Source: Methylococcaceae bacterium UBA659
GTDB lineage: Bacteria > Pseudomonadota > Gammaproteobacteria > Methylococcales > Methylomonadaceae
Assembly: GCA_002299495.1 (NCBI GenBank)
Contig: DBNZ01000162.1
Coordinates: 4,395 to 9,835, forward strand
Direction of reading: 5' to 3'
DNA length: 5,441 nucleotides
Shown here: positions 1 to 5,441 of the stretch, one piece after another
How positions within the stretch are numbered: the stretch's first letter is position 1
How the letters are laid out: every line of letters starts with the position of its first letter
Notes under the pieces: model-generated
The model's database searches: none
What the model saw: the letters and a program-made list of their open reading frames with translations, nothing else
What the model was told of the DNA's origin: nothing
Position numbers and translations under genes: made by a program

Positions 1-657
1 TTGCTCTGTGCAAAAAAACTTGAACCAAAAAGAACCCCGTTCGACATGGCCGATTTCGTCGCTCAAAATCCGCCCCAAAATTGCCACGCCCGCTTCGTCA
101 CCCATACTTTTAAATTTTTCGATCAGGCCGGGAGTGACATCCAAGCCCCGCGCTTCCAGACAACGCGGCACCAAGGCCAGCCGCGCCAACACATCATGGG
201 CGGTGTCGCGGGCGTGATCCCATAAGCCGCCGTGGGCGGGCAAAGCGCCGTAGTCCAAGCCCAAGGTTCGTAAATATCCCCTAATCAATTGAAAATGTTG
301 CGCCTCTTCATCGGCAATACGCAGCCAATCCTGATAAAATGCCGCAGGCAAGTCGGGAAAACGGTAAATGATGTCCCAAGCCAAGTAAATGGCGACAAAT
401 TCAATATGGGCGATGGCGTGGAAAAATGCCGCGACGCCGCCCGCCGCCGTCAGTTTACGGCTTGGCATTAACCGTGGCGGCAGCAACAGGGGCCGTTCTG
501 GAAACACGACGCCATCAATGGGCAACACCGCCCAAGTTGACGGCATCGCTAATCGCCCGCTGTCCAGCGCCGCCCTAGCGCGATGAGTCAAATTTAATTT
601 TTCTTCCATAGCCGAACCGTACAGGCAGGTTTCGGCCACTTCAATGAGCGTATCCAC
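1..657 (-). CDS. DUF455 family ferritin-like protein (3' end missing)
   Basis: This is the N-terminal 219 residues of a ferritin-like, probably metal-binding protein of the DUF455 family (PF04305/COG2833). Its biochemical role is not established. The translated minus strand is open to the window edge, so the C-terminus is missing. The carboxylate/histidine pattern fits a four-helix di-metal site: E86 in AHIEF, E118 and H121 in DEEAQHF, E168 in CLEARG, and E201 and H204 in DEIGHVE. The segment PAHGGLWDHARDT (140-152) is also typical of the family. I chose the GTG at 657-655 because the residues before the first ATG (609-607) still look like the usual DUF455 N-terminal helix (MDTLIEVAETCLYGSA, then MEEKL). 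No clear Shine-Dalgarno precedes either start, so the start is less certain than the identity. The gene is divergent from the VanZ-like gene. A rubrerythrin- or MiaE-like activity is conceivable but unproven. Confidence 0.9.
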   Translation of the reverse strand, partial: MDTLIEVAETCLYGSAMEEKLNLTHRARAALDSGRLAMPSTWAVLPIDGVVFPERPLLLPPRLMPSRKLTAAGGVAAFFHAIAHIEFVAIYLAWDIIYRFPDLPAAFYQDWLRIADEEAQHFQLIRGYLRTLGLDYGALPAHGGLWDHARDTAHDVLARLALVPRCLEARGLDVTPGLIEKFKSMGDEAGVAILGRILSDEIGHVERGSFWFKFFCTEQ

Positions 658-658
658 T

Positions 659-1021
659 ATGGTCAAGTTATTAGATTTTTTAGGGTTGTTGTTTTTTGGC
701 ATGGTGATTTACTGGCTTTCAGCCCAACCGTCTTTGCCGACGCCGATGTGGTTCCCCCACCAAGACAAGCTTTATCACGTCGTCGTTTATTTTATACTGG
801 GATTGCTGTTATGGCGTTTTACCAGGCATTTTATTAAATCCCCGATTATACTCGCAGCCGTCTCTATTGCGCTGGGTAGCCTTTATGGCGCGACCGATGA
901 ATGGCATCAATCGTTTGTAGAGGGGCGTGACGCCGATTGGCTGGACTGGTTAGCCGATACCGCCGGTGTCAGCCTAGCCGTTTTGTGCGTGTATCAACTC
1001 CGTAAGTTTTTGCTAAAATAA
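659..1021 (+). CDS. VanZ-like family small membrane protein
   Basis: This is a small integral inner-membrane protein of 120 residues, a usual size for stand-alone VanZ-like (PF04892) proteins. Hydrophobic stretches lie at about residues 7-22, 39-54, 62-78 and 97-114, giving up to four membrane segments. Family hallmarks are the DKLYH motif at 36-40 and the block YGATDEWHQSFVEGRDADW (76-94) followed by DWLADTAG, matching the family pattern of E-hQ-F-pgR-...-D-lAnt-G. VanZ itself is linked to teicoplanin resistance in Enterococcus, but most chromosomal homologues have no known function and this one should not be read as a resistance gene. I prefer ATG 659 because a hydrophobic N-terminus follows at once and a weak GAG lies at 646-648. 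ATG 644 would add five residues and is possible. The gene ends 23 bases before the acetyltransferase start, which suggests co-transcription. Confidence 0.85.
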   Translation: MVKLLDFLGLLFFGMVIYWLSAQPSLPTPMWFPHQDKLYHVVVYFILGLLLWRFTRHFIKSPIILAAVSIALGSLYGATDEWHQSFVEGRDADWLDWLADTAGVSLAVLCVYQLRKFLLK

Positions 1022-1031
1022 TCCGCTTTTT

Positions 1032-1036
1032 GGAGG
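1032..1036 (+). promoter_or_regulatory. Shine-Dalgarno site of the GNAT gene
   Basis: The sequence GGAGG lies eight bases upstream of the ATG at 1045. This strong site decides the start: the in-frame TTG at 1030 overlaps the site itself and is therefore not the initiation codon. Confidence 0.85.
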
Positions 1037-1044
1037 CAAAACCC

Positions 1045-1644
1045 ATGGCCAAAGATATCCGTATCGAACGCCGTAGCGGCGCGGACTTGATACCTTTTAT
1101 AACTGACCTGGCTCACCTTAGAATCCAAGTGTTCCGAGATTTCCCCTATTTGTACGATGGCGATCTCGGTTATGAAAAAAAATACCTGCAAACTTACATC
1201 GACAAACCCGACAGCGTGATTGTGCTGGCCCTAGACGGCGGGCAAGTGGTTGGCGCCTCCACTGCCCTGCCGATGCGTGATGAAACCGAGGAGTTGCAAA
1301 GGCCGTTCATTGAGCATGGCTATGACCTGAACCAGGTGTTTTATTGCAGCGAATCGGTGCTGGATAAAAACTATCGGGGACTAGGAATAGGCGTGCGTTT
1401 TTTTGCGGAGCGCGAAGCTCATGCCGCAGCACTAGGTGGCTTCAAACATATCACCTTCTGCTGCGTGGAACGCCCCGCCGACCATCCCCGTCGTCCCGCC
1501 GATTATCAACCGCTGGATACATTTTGGCACAAACGCGGTTATTTCAAGCATCCTGAACTTCGCACCGAATATGTCTGGAAAGATTTGGACGATACGGAAG
1601 AAACCCCAAAACCAATGACTTTTTGGCTAAAACATGACCGTTAA
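1045..1644 (+). CDS. GNAT family N-acyltransferase
   Basis: This is a 199-residue cytoplasmic protein of the GCN5-related N-acetyltransferase superfamily, expected to move an acyl group from acyl-CoA to an amine; the acceptor is unknown. The acyl-CoA pyrophosphate-binding motif A is visible as YRGLGIG at 110-116 (R111-G-x-G-x-G116), after the beta-strand QVFYCSESVL. The preceding strand and turn VIVLALDGGQVVGAS (58-72) are also typical. The later block RPADHPRRPADYQPLDTFW (143-161) and the C-terminal KPMTFWLKHDR (189-199) resemble the GNAT half of fused GNAT/carbon-nitrogen hydrolase proteins such as Bacillus YhcX (comparison from memory, not an alignment). The start is fixed by the GGAGG at 1032-1036. 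Its last 11 bases overlap the hydrolase gene, so the two are probably translationally coupled and work in the same pathway. Confidence 0.9.
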   Translation: MAKDIRIERRSGADLIPFITDLAHLRIQVFRDFPYLYDGDLGYEKKYLQTYIDKPDSVIVLALDGGQVVGASTALPMRDETEELQRPFIEHGYDLNQVFYCSESVLDKNYRGLGIGVRFFAEREAHAAALGGFKHITFCCVERPADHPRRPADYQPLDTFWHKRGYFKHPELRTEYVWKDLDDTEETPKPMTFWLKHDR

Positions 1645-2506
1645 AATCGCCGTCGCCCAATATGACATCAGTTTTTTGGAAAACTGGCGGGCATATATGG
1701 CGAAAAGCACCCGCTGGGTGGCCGAAGCCCAAAGCCATGGCGCGGATATTTTGTTGTTTCCCGAATACAACACCCTGGAGCTGGCCTCCTTGTTTGGTCA
1801 GGACGTTTACTCGTCCCTAGAAAAGCAACTGGCGGCCATGCAGTCGTTGTTGGATGATTTTCTTGGCCTATTTCAAGGGCTGGCGACAGCGCGCCACTGC
1901 CTGATCCAAGCGGGCAGTTTTCCGGTCAGGCTGGAATCGGGGGAGTATCATAACCGCGCCTATCTGTTCCATCCTGATGGACGGGTCGATTACCAAGACA
2001 AATTGATGATGACGCGCTTTGAAAACGAGCAATGGCTGATCAGCGGCGGCGACGAATTGAAATGCTTTGACACCGGTTTCGGCAAAATCGCCATTAATAT
2101 CTGCTATGACAGCGAGTTCCCGTTGCTGGCGCGGCAGCAAGTGGCCGCCGGTGCCGACCTTATTTTAGTCCCCAGCTGCACCGATACCTTGGCCGGTTAC
2201 CATCGGGTCAAAATCGGCTGCCAAGCCCGGGCCTTGGAAAACCAATGCTATGTGGCGCAAGCTTGTTTAGTCGGCGCAGCGCCGTGGTCGGAGGCGGTCG
2301 ATGTCAATATTGGCGCGGCGGCGGTATACACCCCGGTGGATAGGGGCTTCCCGGACAACGGCATTTTGGCTTGCGGCGAACTGAATGCGGTGCAATGGCT
2401 GTACGCAGAATTGTCAATGGCGGAAATCGGCAAAGTCCGCAGCCAAGGCCAAGTGTGCAATTACCGTGATTGGCCGTTACAAAGCCGTTTCGTCGCCACT
2501 TCTTAA
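1634..2506 (+). CDS. Carbon-nitrogen hydrolase (nitrilase superfamily)
   Basis: This is a full-length 290-residue cytoplasmic enzyme of the nitrilase superfamily (PF00795), which cleaves amides or related C-N bonds through a cysteine thioester. The catalytic triad is complete: E44 in LLFPEYN, K123 in YQDKLMM and C157 in INICYDSEFP. The secondary glutamate E132 in RFENEQW and the later GADLILVPS and ARALENQCYV segments are also standard. No signal peptide is present. The substrate cannot be read from the sequence; an omega-amidase, N-carbamoyl-amine or other amidase activity are all possible. The ATG lies inside the end of the acetyltransferase gene, overlapping it by 11 bases. The two proteins match the two domains of fused YhcX-type proteins, so a joint acyl-transfer and amide-hydrolysis role, or a physical complex, is inferred. 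No obvious terminator hairpin follows the stop. Confidence 0.93.
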   Translation: MTVKIAVAQYDISFLENWRAYMAKSTRWVAEAQSHGADILLFPEYNTLELASLFGQDVYSSLEKQLAAMQSLLDDFLGLFQGLATARHCLIQAGSFPVRLESGEYHNRAYLFHPDGRVDYQDKLMMTRFENEQWLISGGDELKCFDTGFGKIAINICYDSEFPLLARQQVAAGADLILVPSCTDTLAGYHRVKIGCQARALENQCYVAQACLVGAAPWSEAVDVNIGAAAVYTPVDRGFPDNGILACGELNAVQWLYAELSMAEIGKVRSQGQVCNYRDWPLQSRFVATS

Positions 2507-2708
2507 GCAAGCCCTAAAGCGTGGGTTACGCCGTCCAACAGCCTCACTATCTATGCCCTATGGGTACGAACCGAACCAAGAATTTAGTTTTCTTGCGGGT
2601 TTTTTCGAACGGCTGCAGCAGCGTTTTCTTAGCCAGAATAGGCTTGATTATGGTTTAACACATAGCCCACCTCTACATACCCTTTCATCCCATTGGGCGG
2701 AGCCGTTT
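2507..2708 (+). other. Intergenic region upstream of the TonB-dependent receptor
   Basis: About 200 bases separate the hydrolase stop from the receptor start and should hold the receptor promoter. I find no convincing -35/-10 pair and no GC-rich hairpin followed by a T-run. Only short imperfect palindromes are visible: GCTGCAGC near 2612-2619, and AGCC/GGCT around a six-base loop at 2631-2644. The receptor frame stays open through this stretch, but its translation resembles no receptor sequence. Confidence 0.5.
2699..2702 (+). promoter_or_regulatory. Shine-Dalgarno site of the TonB-dependent receptor
   Basis: GGAG lies six bases before the ATG at 2709. It supports that start over the earlier in-frame ATGs at 2385 and 2552, which would put a long non-receptor-like extension ahead of the signal peptide. 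Confidence 0.65.
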
Positions 2709-4955
2709 ATGAGACCACAATTTGAAGGTTCTCCCCGCAGTTCAAATCGGATACGGCCAAAATTAGACCGACACATTTTGGCCGTAGGCATTTTCTTAAT
2801 AACCTTAGCCCACAGCGGTGGCGTTACGGCCGGCTGTAGTGCGGGTATCGACGAATTGCTTAAGTTACCTTTCGACCAATTGGTGGAAACCGAAATCAAT
2901 GTCGCCTCCAAGATATTGACCGCCGCAGACCAACAACCGGCAGCGGTGACTGTGGTCAACCGTGAACAATTGCAATTAAGCGGTGCCCGTACCTTAAACG
3001 AAGCATTGATGGTGTATGTGCCGGGGTTTTTTATGGTCGAGGACCAGGATGACAATATTGCCGCTTTCCGGGGTTTGGCGGCCGACAACAATTCCAAGGT
3101 GATGATGCTGTTGAACGGCCATAACTTGAATGCCGAGTGGTTTTGGGGACCGCCGGACGCCATCCTCAACAGCAATAACTTTGATTGGATAGAACGCATT
3201 GAAGTGATACGCGGGCCGGGTTCGGTCACTTTGGGGCAAGGTGCGCTGCTTGGGGTCATTAACATCGTTACCCGAAAAGCAGAGCAACTGGTCTCAGGTT
3301 GTCAGCAACACCAGGCTCATCTTCTGGCGGGCGGCGGCTTAAACAATATGTGGCAAGGCGGCGGGGAATGGGCCTATAACGACCAGGACTATGATGCTTT
3401 TGTGCACATCAACCAAAGCAATTACGATGGCCAGGCGCTACGCCGGGAAGGCTGGGCTGCCGACCAGGCGTTTTTAGGTTATGAAGGCGGGGTGGTGGCC
3501 GATGCCGGACAGCGCCTGAAGCGGACGGAAAACCTTAGCTTGTTCAGCCACTTACGGTATCAGCAACTGAGCCTGGATGTGTTGCATATCGACCAAACCC
3601 GGGATTTGTATAACTTTTATCGTGACCGCAACCAGTTTGAACAAGCCATCACTTATGTCGGCTTGACCCACCGCTGGCAAGTCAATCCAAAAATGGATTT
3701 GGAAAGCAAGGCGAACATCGCGGTGGACGATTATACCTTGCACTCCATTGCCGGGGGCTTAGTTACCGGCGGCACCCAAGAAAGCCGTTACGGGTTCCAG
3801 GAAGTCCTGCGGATAAATGACGTATGGCAAGGCCATAAGCTGGCTTTAGGGGCGGAGTTCCATCTTTATGATTTTGGCCAAACTAATGCCAAGGGCGACA
3901 ATTTTCTCATCAATGTGCTATCGCCGGAAAACCGCGCCAACCTAGACGCCCTCAAACAAAGCCATACCTATGTTTACCCCGCCTCGGTGAACGTGTACAG
4001 CTTTTTTCTTGAAAACAATTACCAAATTATCCCCCGTTTCACCCTGTTCGGCGGGTTACGCTACGACAAACATCAATATTGGGGCGGCAACCTCTCGCCT
4101 AGGGCGGGGGCGTTTGTTGTGCCCTGGGATGACGGCCAATTCCGGCTTTCTTACCAAGAAGGGTTCCGCGGTGCCGTAGGCATCCATTACAGCGGCTGTT
4201 GCCGTCATGATGGTTTTCTTCGAGAGGACAATTTCGACCAGATTGAGGGGACCATCCCGGGCTTTAGCAACTTACCTGCGATAAAACCAGAAAACATCCA
4301 ATCATTGGAACTGGCCTTCAACCAACGGATTGACGCCCATTGGCAATTTGACAATGTGCTGTTCTACAGCATCACAAAAAACATCATCGACGTAGGCGGC
4401 ATCTTTTTTCCGCCCGGACAGCCTTTGCCGCCAATAGGCACCGATGTGCCGGGCAGCAACAACAATTACTGGTTTTTCAAAAACAATACCGGCAGCATCG
4501 AGCAATTGGGTTTTGAGGCCAGCGCCCGCTATGCCATTGCATCCTTTAATGCGACTGTCAGCCATGCTTATGTCGATATACTTTCCGCCAGCGACCAAAA
4601 CCTGGGCAGCATGTATGTGGGCGATACAGGTGAAATACGTGCGGTGCCACCAAACGTCACGCGCTTGAACCTGGTTTGGAAACCCTTGCAAAAGGTCTCC
4701 CTAGGGGTCAATTATCTGTTTTACAGCGACTGGTTCGCCACCAATGGGCAACAGGCCGATGGCGGTCATTTACTCAATGCGGCCTTCATCTACAATCCTT
4801 GGCGACGATTGGAATTAACCTTCAACATCAAAAACATATTGGGTGAAAACAACTTGTATCCCATGAACAACAATGTCACGGGCGCCACTTCCAACGGCAC
4901 GCCCGCCCTAGAAGAAACCACTTTTTGGCTGAAAACGAAATTAGAATTGTTATAA
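2709..4955 (+). CDS. TonB-dependent outer-membrane receptor
   Basis: This is a complete 748-residue TonB-dependent receptor predicted to take up or sense a ligand at the outer membrane. A signal peptide spans about 1-41: a long basic n-region, the hydrophobic core ILAVGIFLITLA (23-34), and a cleavage site VTA|GCS after A41. ETEINVAS (60-67) sits where a TonB box is expected and fits its acidic-Thr-hydrophobic-x-Val pattern. The plug domain covers about 70-190, with AAVTVVNREQL, SGARTLNEAL, the F120-R-G122 turn, WIERIEVIRGPGS (160-172) and GVINIVTRK (182-190). The rest is a beta-barrel with alternating aromatic/polar strands, ending in TTFWLKTKLELL with a terminal Leu rather than the common aromatic residue. 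The ligand is unknown. The plug style resembles receptors often labelled iron or vitamin B12 receptors, but that label would be a guess. It lies 55 bases before a YfiR-type gene, probably in one operon. A vicinal Cys pair (C497-C498) flanked by His is unusual. Confidence 0.95.
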   Translation: MRPQFEGSPRSSNRIRPKLDRHILAVGIFLITLAHSGGVTAGCSAGIDELLKLPFDQLVETEINVASKILTAADQQPAAVTVVNREQLQLSGARTLNEALMVYVPGFFMVEDQDDNIAAFRGLAADNNSKVMMLLNGHNLNAEWFWGPPDAILNSNNFDWIERIEVIRGPGSVTLGQGALLGVINIVTRKAEQLVSGCQQHQAHLLAGGGLNNMWQGGGEWAYNDQDYDAFVHINQSNYDGQALRREGWAADQAFLGYEGGVVADAGQRLKRTENLSLFSHLRYQQLSLDVLHIDQTRDLYNFYRDRNQFEQAITYVGLTHRWQVNPKMDLESKANIAVDDYTLHSIAGGLVTGGTQESRYGFQEVLRINDVWQGHKLALGAEFHLYDFGQTNAKGDNFLINVLSPENRANLDALKQSHTYVYPASVNVYSFFLENNYQIIPRFTLFGGLRYDKHQYWGGNLSPRAGAFVVPWDDGQFRLSYQEGFRGAVGIHYSGCCRHDGFLREDNFDQIEGTIPGFSNLPAIKPENIQSLELAFNQRIDAHWQFDNVLFYSITKNIIDVGGIFFPPGQPLPPIGTDVPGSNNNYWFFKNNTGSIEQLGFEASARYAIASFNATVSHAYVDILSASDQNLGSMYVGDTGEIRAVPPNVTRLNLVWKPLQKVSLGVNYLFYSDWFATNGQQADGGHLLNAAFIYNPWRRLELTFNIKNILGENNLYPMNNNVTGATSNGTPALEETTFWLKTKLELL

Positions 4956-5010
4956 CCCGACAATGACAACCATGCCCTATCTAATCGCCCCCTAACACGA
5001 AAAGCAGGCT

Positions 5011-5441
5011 GTGTCTTTAGGTCTATCCGTTAAATTCCTGAAAATCTCGAACCCGCCCCGCCGCTATGGGTGGGTGTTTTTGTTATGCTTGGGTTTGAGC
5101 AATATTTCCGCAGCACCCCATATCAGTGATGAAGAGAAAATAAAAATCAGTTACTTGTATAATTTTGCCAAATTCATTAAATGGCCTGCCGATTTTCATC
5201 CAGAAAAAACTGGAACCCATTTTAGCATTTGCACGGTGGGCACCAGTCCGATTTCCCTATCACTGCCGGCGTTGGAAAACCGGTTGATTAATGGGCGGCC
5301 AATTGAAATTCAGGACGCTTTTACCCTATTAGGTGAGGGTAATGTCTGTGAAATGGTATACATAGGCATCAGTGAGCAGAACCATTACCCGCTGGTGTTA
5401 GCACAAATAGCCCGCTCGCCCACATTAACGGTCAGTGATAT
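5011..5441 (+). CDS. YfiR family (DUF4154) periplasmic protein (3' end missing)
   Basis: The first 143 codons of a secreted protein of the YfiR/DUF4154 family (PF13689) are present; the right edge cuts the gene. In Pseudomonas, YfiR is a periplasmic repressor of the membrane diguanylate cyclase YfiN (TpbB). The N-terminus carries a basic segment and hydrophobic core (WVFLLCLGL, 21-29) with likely cleavage after ISA at A34. The mature start shows the family hallmark KISYLYNFAKFIKWP (45-59), followed by FSICTVGTSP (71-80), NRLINGRPIEI (90-100) and a CEMVYIG strand (113-119). Cysteines C74 and C113 are spaced as in the YfiR disulfide recalled from Pseudomonas (C71-C110). GTG 5011 is the only reasonable start: the in-frame stop TAA at 4993-4995 lies upstream and no in-frame ATG precedes the signal peptide. 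Its ribosome site is poor (AGG at 5006-5008, too close), so translation may depend on coupling from the receptor gene. Confidence 0.9.
   Translation, partial: MSLGLSVKFLKISNPPRRYGWVFLLCLGLSNISAAPHISDEEKIKISYLYNFAKFIKWPADFHPEKTGTHFSICTVGTSPISLSLPALENRLINGRPIEIQDAFTLLGEGNVCEMVYIGISEQNHYPLVLAQIARSPTLTVSD

Noticed and set aside
1..225. Plus-strand open frames at the left edge.
   Set aside because: The minus strand of the same segment encodes the DUF455 motifs, and the plus-strand translations look like no protein.
537..565. A TTGACG resembling a -35 box upstream of the VanZ-like gene.
   Set aside because: No -10-like hexamer lies at suitable spacing, and the segment is inside the DUF455 coding sequence.
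2625..2650. A possible hairpin or operator (AGCC...GGCT) in the intergenic region.
   Set aside because: The stem is only four base pairs, with no T-run and no second copy, so it fits neither a terminator nor a convincing operator.
2385..2708. The receptor reading frame is open for 324 bases upstream of ATG 2709, which could give a much longer receptor.
   Set aside because: The first part overlaps the well-supported hydrolase gene, and the translated extension lacks receptor features and would bury the signal peptide. GGAG before ATG 2709 supports the shorter form.
2648..3265. A 205-codon open frame on the minus strand opposite the receptor plug.
   Set aside because: It is fully antisense to a clearly coding plug domain, and its translation shows no recognisable motif. 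It is a shadow of the receptor's codon use.
4302..4691. A 129-codon open frame on the minus strand inside the receptor barrel.
   Set aside because: It is antisense to conserved barrel sequence, with no family motif or ribosome site recognised.
4963..4995. A ten-codon open frame between the receptor and the YfiR gene, possibly a leader peptide.
   Set aside because: It has no ribosome site, no repeated amino-acid codons and no attenuator-like hairpin nearby; chance is enough to explain it.

Overview
The window looks like chromosomal DNA of a Gram-negative proteobacterium. It encodes a TonB-dependent outer-membrane receptor with a cleavable signal peptide and a periplasmic YfiR-type protein. 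Base composition is balanced, near 50% GC by eye. A gammaproteobacterium is most likely, possibly a methylotroph or methanotroph, but nothing here fixes the genus. I see no tRNA, rRNA, CRISPR array, insertion sequence or attachment site.

Left part (1-657, minus strand): the 5' portion of a DUF455 ferritin-like protein gene that runs off the left edge. It lies head-to-head with a plus-strand gene cluster, and the likely start codons of the two sides are only one base apart.

Middle part (659-2506, plus strand): three tightly packed genes, probably one operon. They encode a small VanZ-like membrane protein, a GNAT acyltransferase with a strong Shine-Dalgarno sequence, and a carbon-nitrogen hydrolase with an intact Glu-Lys-Cys triad. 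The last two overlap by 11 bases. They correspond to the two halves of a fused GNAT/hydrolase protein of the Bacillus YhcX kind, so they probably act in one unknown amide- or amine-related pathway.

Right part (2709-5441, plus strand): after about 200 bases with no recognisable gene comes a complete TonB-dependent receptor (signal peptide, TonB-box-like segment, plug, beta-barrel). It is followed 55 bases later by the start of a YfiR (DUF4154) family protein cut by the right edge. YfiR proteins are periplasmic regulators of membrane diguanylate cyclases, so this pair may link an outer-membrane ligand or transport event to c-di-GMP or related signalling. The output gene would lie beyond the window.

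The best candidates for something under-described are the receptor-YfiR pair, the split GNAT/nitrilase pair coupled to a VanZ-like protein, and a Cys-Cys/His cluster in the receptor barrel.
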